Positions 27,135 to 35,099 of a stretch of 64,000 nucleotides of DNA are shown here, one piece after another. The stretch's first letter is position 1; every line of letters starts with the position of its first letter. The stretch is from NORP181 sp047623555 (lineage in GTDB: Bacteria > Pseudomonadota > Alphaproteobacteria > Rhodobacterales > Rhodobacteraceae), in contig JBLHMP010000003.1 of assembly GCA_047623555.1 (NCBI GenBank), positions 1 through 64,000 on the forward strand, written 5' to 3'. The position numbers and the translations under genes are program-made. The notes beneath the pieces were generated by a model. It saw nothing but the letters and a program-made list of their open reading frames with translations. It ran no database searches and was not told where the DNA came from.

Positions 27135-27830
27135 ATGAAGAAAGTCTATGCCAACGCAACGGATGCGCTGGATGGTTTGCTGTTTGATGGCATGTTCATT
27201 GCCTCGGGCGGCTTTGGCCTTTGCGGCATTCCTGAATTGCTGCTTGAGGCCATCAAAGAAGCCGGCACCAAAGATCTGACCTTTGCGTCAAACAACGCAG
27301 GCGTCGATGATTTTGGCATCGGAATTCTGCTCCAGACCAAACAAGTGCGCAAAATGCTAAGCTCGTATGTCGGTGAAAACGCCGAATTCATGCGTCAGTA
27401 TCTGTCGGGCGAACTCGAACTGGAATTCAATCCGCAAGGCACATTGGCCGAGCGGATGCGCGCCGGGGGCTGTGGCATTCCGGGGTTTTACACCAAAACT
27501 GGTGTTGGCACTGTGATCGCCGACGGCAAAGAGCACAAAGATTTCAACGGCGAGACGTATATTCTGGAAGAGGGCATTGTTGCCGATCTGTCCATCGTCA
27601 AAGCCTGGAAAGCCGATGAGACCGGCAATCTGGTATTCCGCAAAACCGCCCGCAATTTCAACCCGCCTGCTGCTATGTGTGGCAATATCTGTGTTGCCGA
27701 GGTCGAAGAGATCGTGCCCACAGGCACGCTTGATCCCGATCTGATCCACCTGCCCGGCATCTATGTGCATCGCGTCATTCAGGGCGATCACGAGAAACGT
27801 ATCGAACAACGCACCGTGAGGACAGCATAA
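27135..27830 (+). CDS. scoA: 3-oxoacid CoA-transferase subunit A
   Basis: 231 residues, beginning MKKVYANATDALDGLLFDGM with the family GGFGLCGIPELLLEAI and the GAGAxG-type loop as AGGCGIPGFYTKTGVGT. With subunit B it transfers CoA from succinyl-CoA to acetoacetate or another 3-oxoacid, feeding ketone-body or polyhydroxybutyrate use. CAGGAGGG ribosome-binding site. Its TAA overlaps the ATG of scoB by one base. Confidence 0.93.
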   Translation: MKKVYANATDALDGLLFDGMFIASGGFGLCGIPELLLEAIKEAGTKDLTFASNNAGVDDFGIGILLQTKQVRKMLSSYVGENAEFMRQYLSGELELEFNPQGTLAERMRAGGCGIPGFYTKTGVGTVIADGKEHKDFNGETYILEEGIVADLSIVKAWKADETGNLVFRKTARNFNPPAAMCGNICVAEVEEIVPTGTLDPDLIHLPGIYVHRVIQGDHEKRIEQRTVRTA

Positions 27831-28456
27831 TGGCCTGGGATCGCAATCAAATGGCCGCCCGTGCCGCACAAGAACTGCAAGACGGCTGGTATGTGAACCT
27901 GGGCATCGGCATTCCGACCTTGGTCAGCAACTATATCCCCGAGGGCATCGAGGTGACGCTGCAATCAGAAAACGGTATGTTGGGCATGGGTCCATTCCCA
28001 ACCGAAGACGACATTGACGCCGACATGATCAATGCGGGCAAACAGACCATCACCGAATTGCCGCAGACCGCGTATTTCGATTCAGCGCTTAGTTTTGGCA
28101 TGATCCGCGGTGGCAAGATCGCTATGGCGATTTTGGGCGCAATGGAAGTGGCGCAAAATGGCGATTTGGCGAACTGGATGATTCCCGGCAAGCTCGTCAA
28201 AGGCATGGGCGGCGCCATGGATTTGGTGGCCGGTGTTGGCCGCGTTGTTGTGGTGATGGATCACACCAACAAACATGGCGACAGCAAAGTACTGAGCGAA
28301 TGCACCCTGCCCCTGACTGGCAAAGCCGTGGTGGATCGCATCATTACCAATCTGGGTGTTCTGGATGTGGTCGAAGGTGGTCTAAAGATCGTTGAAACCG
28401 CAGATGGCGTAACCGAAGACGAATTGCGCGCCGCGACCAAGGCCACAATCGTTTAA
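27830..28456 (+). CDS. scoB: 3-oxoacid CoA-transferase subunit B
   Basis: 208 residues. Catalytic Glu47 lies in the signature QSENGMLGMGP; GMGGAMDLVAGVGRVVVVM and CTLPLTGKAVVDRIIT are typical of the B subunit. Forms the heteromeric transferase with ScoA, to which it is translationally coupled. A GC-rich stem-loop 5 bp after the stop may end the transcript. Confidence 0.93.
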   Translation: MAWDRNQMAARAAQELQDGWYVNLGIGIPTLVSNYIPEGIEVTLQSENGMLGMGPFPTEDDIDADMINAGKQTITELPQTAYFDSALSFGMIRGGKIAMAILGAMEVAQNGDLANWMIPGKLVKGMGGAMDLVAGVGRVVVVMDHTNKHGDSKVLSECTLPLTGKAVVDRIITNLGVLDVVEGGLKIVETADGVTEDELRAATKATIV

Positions 28457-28461
28457 TAATA

Positions 28462-28488
28462 CGCGCCCCGGACAGGTTTCGGGGCGCG
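28462..28488. terminator. GC-rich stem-loop between scoB and the transglycosylase gene
   Basis: CGCGCCCCG and CGGGGCGCG are perfect nine-base arms with a nine-base loop, lying between two convergent genes. No clear T run, so termination is only likely. Confidence 0.55.
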
Positions 28489-28512
28489 ACCTATTACAAC
28501 ATTACTGCATCG

Positions 28513-29442
28513 TTACTGCATTGGGGCAAACACACAGCCGTCTGTAATCAGTTCGGGCGGCGTCGCGCACAGCCCTTTGGCCACCTGAAACGCGGCCAGA
28601 ACCTTGGGCACATAATCGCGGGTCTCGGGATAGGGCGGCACACCGTCATGTTTGCGCACCGACCCCTCGCCAGCATTATATCCGGCCAAGACCAGTATAG
28701 GGTCGTTGTCAAATTTCTGCATCAGCCAATCCAGATAGCGGACACCGCCAGCAATGTTGTCAGCGGCCACCAATGCGTCCGTGACCCCAAACCGTTCGGC
28801 GGTTGCGGGCATCAATTGCATCAACCCCTTCGCGCCCGCCGAACTGACCGCGTCTGCTTTGCCCGCAGATTCCACCGCGATCACCGCCAACACCAGCGCC
28901 GGTGACACCTGCGTGTCTATAGTAGAGAGCAAAATCGGAATGCCGCGCGCATTGGCAATTTCCAGCATTGTCTGCAACCGAGGTGCGGCAACCTTTCCCG
29001 ACCCACTTAGAACATCAAGAGCCACTGACAGCCTGCCGGGCCCAGATTGCGCCATATCGGGCGATATCTTTTCCCAGAACCAACTGTACTGACTGTCCAC
29101 CACCGACCGATCGGATGTGACCTCGGCTGGTTGCGGTGCGGGCGGCTGGATAGTCTGTTCTGGGTCAATTTGAATAGTGATACGCTTTTGGGACGAAGAG
29201 GCTGTGGGCGGCTTGATCCGGCGGGCCTCAAACTCAGGAAATGGCTTGGCGCTGTCTGAGGCGCTGTCTGAGGCCGCGGCCTCGGTTGCCAACACCGCCC
29301 AAACACCCACACATAATATTAATGAGTTGCGGGTTAAGGTTGAGACACCACATGCATTTGATTCTCGCCAGTCAAATGAGTGCTTTGAAACCTTGGCTGG
29401 TTTTATCACCACGCCAAGACGCTTGAATATACGCAGAAACAT
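28513..29442 (-). CDS. Lytic transglycosylase (SLT domain)
   Basis: 309 residues from ATG 29442, which has GAGGCAGG upstream; the longer reading from 29589 is rejected. A basic N-terminus and hydrophobic segment (LILCVGVWAVLATEAAA) form a signal sequence or anchor, then a Pro-rich linker and a C-terminal SLT domain: catalytic Glu191 in AVIAVESAGKADAVSS, then GAKGLMQLMPATAERFG and LAGYNAGEGSV. It cleaves peptidoglycan in the periplasm. Divergent from the tad operon, where such an enzyme could open the wall for pilus passage (inference from position). Confidence 0.9.
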   Translation of the reverse strand: MFLRIFKRLGVVIKPAKVSKHSFDWRESNACGVSTLTRNSLILCVGVWAVLATEAAASDSASDSAKPFPEFEARRIKPPTASSSQKRITIQIDPEQTIQPPAPQPAEVTSDRSVVDSQYSWFWEKISPDMAQSGPGRLSVALDVLSGSGKVAAPRLQTMLEIANARGIPILLSTIDTQVSPALVLAVIAVESAGKADAVSSAGAKGLMQLMPATAERFGVTDALVAADNIAGGVRYLDWLMQKFDNDPILVLAGYNAGEGSVRKHDGVPPYPETRDYVPKVLAAFQVAKGLCATPPELITDGCVFAPMQ

Positions 29443-29801
29443 TGGCCTGCCTCGCTGCTCATCGTATTTTTCTGCGAATGTCAGGGAAAAACATCGCCAA
29501 ATCCAGAAAATCCGACCTGAAATCTGGCTTTTCTGACACATTTGACTCTGTTTTGCATCGCTATGAGCGAAACAGGTCAACTTTTTCACTATTTATTTCG
29601 TATATTATCAATCTGTTAGCCATATATATGCGCTTTTATGAAATAGGGCAGAAGAAATTCGTTTCTTGCCCCAATGCTGCCATTGGGGTCCGGCTATATA
29701 GCTGCATGCCACGGCGGACACGGACCAACGCAGGAGAGAGCAAGGTTCAAACGGACACCGGGGTCAACAGAAAACAAACTGATCCTTTGGAGGGACAAAC
29801 T
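29443..29801. promoter_or_regulatory. Divergent promoter and flp leader region (359 bp)
   Basis: AT-rich intergenic region between the transglycosylase and the first pilin gene. No gene supported. Close to flp are two adjacent hairpins: AAGAAA-TTCG-TTTCTT (29652-29667) and CCCCAATG-CTGC-CATTGGGG (29669-29688), likely in the flp leader. A ribosome-binding site GGAGGG stands at 29789-29794. Promoter elements for the tad operon must be here but I cannot fix them. Confidence 0.6.
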
Positions 29802-29984
29802 ATGATGAACTTTATCAAAAACTTTCGCAATAACGAAGACGGCGCCGTAACAGTTGACTGGGTTGTTCTGACCGCTGCTGTTGTTGCCCTTGCTGGCGCT
29901 GCTTACACTTCGATCGAAACCGGTGCTTCTGGTCTGACAGGTACAACTAGCACCTTCATCACCGCTCAAGATCCAAGCCTCTAA
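29802..29984 (+). CDS. flp: Flp-type pilin (major Tad pilin candidate)
   Basis: 60 residues from ATG 29802 with GGAGGGACAAACT upstream. MMNFIKNFRNNEDG is the leader; cleavage by the prepilin peptidase is expected after Gly14. The mature part begins AVTVDWVVLTAAVVALAGAA, a hydrophobic pilin helix, then a short Thr/Ser-rich tail. The usual Glu-Tyr pair of Flp pilins at +5/+6 is Asp-Trp here. Followed by a very strong hairpin, which fits high pilin expression relative to the downstream assembly genes. Confidence 0.9.
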   Translation: MMNFIKNFRNNEDGAVTVDWVVLTAAVVALAGAAYTSIETGASGLTGTTSTFITAQDPSL

Positions 29985-30030
29985 TAGCGGCAACTCACTT
30001 TTGCTGATTGCAAAATATGCCACTGCAATA

Positions 30031-30065
30031 CTAGGGCCGCGCCTTGAACAAAGGCGCGGCCCTAG
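30031..30065 (+). terminator. Strong stem-loop between the two pilin genes
   Basis: A perfect 15-bp stem CTAGGGCCGCGCCTT with a five-base loop GAACA. Lacks a T run, so it probably stabilises the flp 3' end or causes partial termination. Confidence 0.7.
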
Positions 30066-30102
30066 TTGCCTCAATACAGCTGCCAGCAAGAGGATCGAAA
30101 CA

Positions 30103-30309
30103 ATGTTGCACTACAAAAAAATAGATTTCGTGACCGACGACAGTGGCGCCATCACGGTGGACTGGGTGGTCTTATGCGCTGGCATTGTCAGTCTCGTCGT
30201 TCTTATCGCAGGGCAAATGACAGACAAAGCTGTGACACTGGGCACTGCAACGTCCAGCTACATGGCTGACAAAAGCCCTGACTACATGGCTGACAAAAGC
30301 CCTGAATAA
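30103..30309 (+). CDS. Second pilin-like protein with duplicated C-terminal repeat
   Basis: 68 residues from ATG 30103. DDSGAITVDWVVLCAGIVSL mirrors the flp pilin (DGAVTVDWVVL), including the Asp-Trp variant, so it is a paralogue processed after the Gly. The tail is two copies of YMADKSP, produced by a perfect 24-bp tandem duplication (30258-30281, 30282-30305). It could be a minor pilin or a diverging duplicate. Weak ribosome-binding site (AGAGGAT). Not long enough for certainty on expression. Confidence 0.75.
   Translation: MLHYKKIDFVTDDSGAITVDWVVLCAGIVSLVVLIAGQMTDKAVTLGTATSSYMADKSPDYMADKSPE
30258..30305 (+). repeat. Perfect 24-bp tandem duplication
   Basis: Two identical 24-bp units (each starting CTACATGGCTGAC) inside the second pilin-like gene; in-frame, so copy number changes only the tail length. 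Confidence 0.95.
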
Positions 30310-30465
30310 TTCTTGGTTATATTGCGGCGTCAGTTGATTTGACCTGATTTGTCTTTGCGGCTCCCTGAATTTGCCGCAATTGGCTTGTACCAATGTGATT
30401 GAGCAGAAATGCGGAACAATACCCGCCCCCAAAATTTTTGGGGATGAGACAGGAAAGGAAACAAC

Positions 30466-31323
30466 ATGCGAGCGGTATTTGGATTGGTTTTGATCATCGG
30501 AATCGCCTTGGCAGGCGGCGCGGTCATGATGGCAAAAAACTACATTGCCCAATACCAGTCGGCCCTGGCCAATGAACAAAGCAAGCACCAACAGGTCATT
30601 CCAACAGTTATGGTCTATGTTGCTGAACGTGCGTTGCGCTATGGCGAACCCCTGACCAAAGACAGCGTGCGCCAGGTAATGTGGCCGCAAGTGTCGGTTC
30701 CCGAGGGCGCATTCATAGAAATCGAGGCTCTTTTTCCGCCTGAGGCCAAAAAGGACCGTGTTGTCCTGCGCCCTATGGAAATAGGCGAGGCCATTATGGC
30801 CGTCAAAGTCACGGAACCCGGCGAAGAGGCTGGCCTGACGTCACAACTCGCACCGGGCATGCGTGCATTCGCGATCCGCGTCGATGTCGCCTCCGGTGTT
30901 TCGGGCTTTTTGCGCCCCGGCGACCGGGTTGATGTCTATTGGACCGGCAGCATTCGTGGCACCGTAGAAGGGGCCCGCGGTGAAATTACCCGCCTGATTG
31001 AATCGGCTGTTCCGTTGATTGCAGTTGACCAAAGCGTTGGTGGCGACCTCGAAGGCGCATTGATCGCCCGGACAGTCACTGTTTCCGCAACCCCAACCCA
31101 AGTGGCGGCATTGGTGCAGGCACAATCCACCGGTCGCTTGTCACTGGCATTGGTTGGTGTCGGGGACGAAACCATCGCGTCAGTTATCGAAATTGATCAG
31201 AATGCCCTGCTCGGCATCGTCGAAGCAGAGCTCGCTCCGGTCAAAATTGAGAAAAGAATTTGCACAATTCGCACACGTCGTGGCGCCGAAGTGATGGAAA
31301 TCCCGATCCCCTGCTCTGACTGA
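30466..31323 (+). CDS. cpaB: Flp pilus assembly protein CpaB/RcpC
   Basis: 285 residues. N-terminal membrane segment (FGLVLIIGIALAGGAVMMA), a SAF domain (VYVAERALRYGEPLTKDSVR) and the RcpC region (GMRAFAIRVDVASGVSGFLR, PGDRVDVYWTG). Periplasmic part of the Tad outer-membrane secretin complex. AGGAAAGG ribosome-binding site. Followed by a stem-loop and then the secretin gene. Confidence 0.92.
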   Translation: MRAVFGLVLIIGIALAGGAVMMAKNYIAQYQSALANEQSKHQQVIPTVMVYVAERALRYGEPLTKDSVRQVMWPQVSVPEGAFIEIEALFPPEAKKDRVVLRPMEIGEAIMAVKVTEPGEEAGLTSQLAPGMRAFAIRVDVASGVSGFLRPGDRVDVYWTGSIRGTVEGARGEITRLIESAVPLIAVDQSVGGDLEGALIARTVTVSATPTQVAALVQAQSTGRLSLALVGVGDETIASVIEIDQNALLGIVEAELAPVKIEKRICTIRTRRGAEVMEIPIPCSD

Positions 31324-31353
31324 AAACATCGATAAGCGACTGAAAAGTTGATT

Positions 31354-31384
31354 AGGCACGCGGATTTAGAAAATTCGCGTGCCT
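31354..31384 (+). terminator. Stem-loop between cpaB and the secretin gene
   Basis: AGGCACGCGGATTT (31354-31367) pairs with AAATTCGCGTGCCT (31371-31384) along 14 positions, one of them G-T. No clear T run; possible attenuator or processing site. Confidence 0.6.
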
Positions 31385-31520
31385 GATTGTTGCGACATAT
31401 CCACATACGCTTTCGGTCATAAACCTATGATTCTTGCAAATAAAACAGAACTGGGGCAAGGTGGCCCAAAGACGGGGCACTAAGACCCTTCACCGAGGCG
31501 TGATCGGAGAGGCAGATCAC

Positions 31521-32954
31521 ATGAAATTGAGTAAAACGTTCAAGGCAGCTTTGTTTGGGCTGTCGATCGCATTTGGCGCATTTGGTCCAGTAACAGGCAT
31601 TACCCAAGCTGAAACCCTTCGTGTCGTCAAAAAAGGGACAGAGGCAACGCTAGACGTGCCGATGAACCGGGCTGTTGTTGTCGAAAGCGACATTCCCTTT
31701 GCCGAACTTAGTATTGCGAACCCCGGCATCGCCGATATTTCGTCTTTGTCGGACCGCACTATATATGTGCTTGGGAAATCACCGGGAATGACCACACTGA
31801 CATTGCTGGATGCAGCCGGACGGCTGATCACCAACGTGACAGTAAGAGTAGCCGCCGATGTCACTGAATTCAAAGAACGCCTGCGTCAGATTTTACCGGG
31901 CGAAAAGATCGAAGTGCGCACCGCCAATGACGGCATCGTGCTGTCTGGCACCGTATCCAGCACGCAGCGCCTGCAACGGGCGCTGGATCTTGCAGAACGC
32001 TATGCCCCCGAGCGGGTTTCCAATCTGATGAGCGTGGGTGGCGTTCAGCAAGTCATGCTTAAGGTTCGGTTTGCCGAAATGCAGCGGAATGTTGCAAAAT
32101 CACTAAGTGCCTCTATCGGTTTCAGCGGCAACGCGGCCGGCGGCAATCTGGGTTTGAACGGCGGCATTGGGACATTAAACAACCAACCATCTTTGACCAA
32201 TGCATTGGCCGGCAATATCCCTGTCACCAACGAAAATGTCGGCGCGGTTCTGTTTGGCTTTAACGCCGGGTCGGTTCAGGTCGGCCTGTTGCTCGAAGCA
32301 TTGGAACAAAAGGGCGTTGTCCGCACCCTCGCAGAACCAAACCTGATCGCATTGTCCGGCCAAGAGGCCAAATTTCTGGCAGGCGGCGAGTATCCGGTGC
32401 CTGTTTCGCAGGAATTGGGCTCAACCACAGTTGAATACAAACCTTTTGGAATCGAGCTGAACTTTATACCACGGGTAATCGACGGCGATCTGATCAATCT
32501 TGAACTGCAGGCTTCGGTCTCGGCGATTGACCCGACCAACGGTATTACCATCGACGGATTTTCGATTGATGCCTTTACCCGCCGTGAAACGTCAACAACG
32601 GTTGAACTTCGCGATGGCGAAAGCTTTGCAATTGCTGGCCTGATAGAAGATACTTTCCTGGACAATGTTGCCCAGCTGCCTTGGTTGGCGGATGTGCCGG
32701 TCCTTGGCGCCTTGTTCCGCAGTTCTGATTATCAGCGCAGCCAAACAGAGCTGGTTATCATCATTACCGCGCATCTGGTCACGCCAACACGCGGCGAAGC
32801 CCTTATTTTGCCGACAGACCGTATTAGGCCGCCACGTGAAAACGATTTGTTTTTGTTTGGACGTATCAGTTCGAATGATCGTCAAACCAGCGGTGCAGCA
32901 CAAGAAGTTGCCCGCCAAGATTTCAGTGGCTCTTACGGCTATGTGATGGATTGA
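31521..32954 (+). CDS. cpaC: Tad secretin (CpaC/RcpA)
   Basis: 477 residues from ATG 31521 with GGAGAGG upstream; an in-frame start at 31434 is rejected because the signal peptide begins here (MKLSKTFKAALFGLSIAFGA). A pilus-formation N-terminal domain (SIANPGIADISSLSDRTIYV), a BON-like segment (LSGTVSSTQRLQRALDLAE) and the secretin core (EYPVPVSQELGSTTVEYKPF through QTELVIIITAHLVTP). Forms the outer-membrane pore for Flp pili. Confidence 0.94.
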   Translation: MKLSKTFKAALFGLSIAFGAFGPVTGITQAETLRVVKKGTEATLDVPMNRAVVVESDIPFAELSIANPGIADISSLSDRTIYVLGKSPGMTTLTLLDAAGRLITNVTVRVAADVTEFKERLRQILPGEKIEVRTANDGIVLSGTVSSTQRLQRALDLAERYAPERVSNLMSVGGVQQVMLKVRFAEMQRNVAKSLSASIGFSGNAAGGNLGLNGGIGTLNNQPSLTNALAGNIPVTNENVGAVLFGFNAGSVQVGLLLEALEQKGVVRTLAEPNLIALSGQEAKFLAGGEYPVPVSQELGSTTVEYKPFGIELNFIPRVIDGDLINLELQASVSAIDPTNGITIDGFSIDAFTRRETSTTVELRDGESFAIAGLIEDTFLDNVAQLPWLADVPVLGALFRSSDYQRSQTELVIIITAHLVTPTRGEALILPTDRIRPPRENDLFLFGRISSNDRQTSGAAQEVARQDFSGSYGYVMD

Positions 32955-32969
32955 TCGGAGGCAGGTGAA

Positions 32970-33629
32970 ATGCAAAAATTGATCGTTGGACTTGGCCTAT
33001 GTATGGCCATCAGCGGATGCGGCGAAACGGCCGGTCCTGTTAAAAACACATTCTTGCGCGAATCTGGCTCGCAGGTTGACAGCGGCACCTTTGGCACGGC
33101 GACAATGAACAACATTGGCGTCCAGACCGGGGCGATTGCATATACCGAAAGCCTGGCCAAACGGTTTGACGAAGACGTCCCGTCTACCATAAATTTCGCC
33201 TTTAACAGCATCGTCATTGATGCCGCGGACCAGCAAATCCTGATCCTTCAGGCGGATTGGATTCGCCAATTCCCCGAAGTTCGATTTCGGGTCTACGGTC
33301 ACACGGATGCGGTTGGATCTGCGGCCTACAACAAACGGTTAGGCCTACGTCGTGCCAACGCAGTTGTGGCGTTTTTGTCCAGACACGGCATCAACCGGTC
33401 CCGATTAGAAGCAGTATCATCGTTCGGCGAAACCCAACCTTTGATCGTATCGCAGGGCCGTGAACGCAAAAACCGGCGCACTGTGACCCAGGTATCGGGC
33501 TTTGTAAAACGCCATCCTACTGTTATGGATGGAAAATATGCCGCAGTCGTCTATCGCGATTATGTTGAGAGTGCCGTAGCCGAGACTGGTCTGACAGGCA
33601 TCGCCATCGAAGGTTCCGGCTCAGAATGA
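32970..33629 (+). CDS. OmpA-family lipoprotein of the tad locus
   Basis: 219 residues. Lipobox AISGC with Cys17 predicts lipidation; residues 65-165 form an OmpA/MotB peptidoglycan-binding domain (INFAFNSIVIDAADQQIL, FRVYGHTDAVGSAAYNKRLG). It occupies the place where many tad loci have the CpaD lipoprotein and probably anchors the secretin complex to the wall (inference). Ribosome-binding site GGAGG. A terminator follows 26 bp later. Confidence 0.85.
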   Translation: MQKLIVGLGLCMAISGCGETAGPVKNTFLRESGSQVDSGTFGTATMNNIGVQTGAIAYTESLAKRFDEDVPSTINFAFNSIVIDAADQQILILQADWIRQFPEVRFRVYGHTDAVGSAAYNKRLGLRRANAVVAFLSRHGINRSRLEAVSSFGETQPLIVSQGRERKNRRTVTQVSGFVKRHPTVMDGKYAAVVYRDYVESAVAETGLTGIAIEGSGSE

Positions 33630-33654
33630 ATCCACTGCCAAATTACTGATCGTC

Positions 33655-33682
33655 GCCAATTCCCCAACAATTGGGCTTTTTT
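33655..33682 (+). terminator. Rho-independent terminator after the OmpA lipoprotein gene
   Basis: GCCAATT and AATTGGGC arms around CCCCAAC, followed by six T. Splits the locus: cpaE is about 160 bp downstream and likely has its own promoter or relies on read-through. Confidence 0.7.
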
Positions 33683-33838
33683 CGCCTAAATGTTGCCCAG
33701 ATTGTCGGTGATATTGTCCCTAACAGGAAACATGTGTCCGAACCGAATCGGATACGAGGTGACCGCAGGACAATAGGATCAGGGCCATACCCTGCCAGAT
33801 GTTTTGCCAAGCCTTGGTAATACAAAAGGACAGTGGCA

Positions 33839-35077
33839 ATGAGCAGCGGAATGCCCCAGACAGACCCGACCCCGATCAAGGCATGTACCATCAGCAGGAA
33901 CGTCCAGAACTTTGATCTGTTGATCGAAGATATGGAGGCGGCGATGGGCGAATGCTGGGGGGATCTGGGATTTGCCGAAGCTTTGGCCTTTTTCAGCCAA
34001 CCCGAAGCAGAAACTTTGGAATTCGTCGCTTTGGCCCTCGACGAAGAAGACGAAGACAATCTGGTTTTGATGGGCGAAATCATCACTCAGGCCAAAGCCC
34101 GCAACATTCGGGTGATATTGATCGCCGAGGATGTGACCCCGGCATCGCTACACCAGTTGTTGCGCAAAGGTGCCAACGAATTTGTGCCCTACCCGCTTCC
34201 TGAAAACGAATTACAGGCGGCAATTAACCGTCTGCACTCTCCTGAACCAGCAGAGGTTCATCCGCAGCAAAACACCCATCGCCTGACATCCGGTAGCGCC
34301 AAAGAAGGCGCCTTGATTGTCATGCAAGGGTTAGCTGGCGGGACCGGCTCCACCACATTGGCCGTCAATCTGGCCTGGGAATTGGCCTCGATGCAATCTG
34401 AGGACACGCCGAGCGTCTGTTTGCTTGATCTTGATCTGCAATATGGATCAATTTCGACCTATCTTGATCTGCCGCGGCGCGACGCCGTTTATGAAATGTT
34501 GTCTGACACCGAGAACTTGGACGAAGAGATCTTTGGCCAGGCTTTGCTGAACTTTGAAGATAAGCTTCAGGTTTTGACGGCACCCGCAGATATGTTGCCG
34601 CTGGATATTATTGGGCCGGAAGATATCCAACGGGTGATCGAAATGGCCCGCAGTCACTTTGACTATGTGGTCGTCGACATGCCGTCAACTTTGGTATCCT
34701 GGTCCGAAACCGTGCTGCAAGCGGCACATGTTTATTTCGTCACAATCGAACTTGATATGCGCTCGGCACAGAACGCCCTGCGGATGAAGCGGGCCTTGCA
34801 GTCCGAGGATCTGCCGTTCAACAAATTGCGGTTTGCCCTGAACCGGGCCCCGAAGTTCACCGATCTTAGCGGCAAAAGCCGGGTTAAACGGATGGCAGAA
34901 AGCCTTGGAATATCCATCGAAGTACAGCTTCCTGATGGCGGCAAACAGGTCACCCAAGGCGGCGATCATGGCCAGCCATTGGCGTTATCTGCACCCAAAA
35001 ACCCGCTGCGCAAGGAAATCGCCAAGCTGGCGCACTCCCTACATGAACTTGGTCAAAGCGACGCCAAAGCAGCGTAA
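33839..35077 (+). CDS. cpaE: Tad pilus localisation ATPase CpaE/TadZ
   Basis: 412 residues from ATG 33839, with AAAGGA upstream; GTG 33833 is the alternative. An N-terminal receiver-like domain (about 15-140, lacking a clear phospho-acceptor) precedes a MinD/ParA-type ATPase domain. The P loop reads GLAGGTGSTTLAVNLAWELA: it lacks both the signature and the catalytic Lys of the deviant Walker A motif, a known feature in parts of this family. VCLLDLDLQYGSIS and VVVDMPSTLVSWSE follow. Thought to place the pilus machine at the cell pole. Confidence 0.9.
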   Translation: MSSGMPQTDPTPIKACTISRNVQNFDLLIEDMEAAMGECWGDLGFAEALAFFSQPEAETLEFVALALDEEDEDNLVLMGEIITQAKARNIRVILIAEDVTPASLHQLLRKGANEFVPYPLPENELQAAINRLHSPEPAEVHPQQNTHRLTSGSAKEGALIVMQGLAGGTGSTTLAVNLAWELASMQSEDTPSVCLLDLDLQYGSISTYLDLPRRDAVYEMLSDTENLDEEIFGQALLNFEDKLQVLTAPADMLPLDIIGPEDIQRVIEMARSHFDYVVVDMPSTLVSWSETVLQAAHVYFVTIELDMRSAQNALRMKRALQSEDLPFNKLRFALNRAPKFTDLSGKSRVKRMAESLGISIEVQLPDGGKQVTQGGDHGQPLALSAPKNPLRKEIAKLAHSLHELGQSDAKAA

Positions 35078-35099
35078 CGAACTATAAGGTCCTAATATC

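Noticed and set aside
26249..27136. 295-residue minus-strand frame opposite topA
   Set aside because: Mirror of the Lys/Ala codons of topA; Phe/Gly-rich with no known fold.
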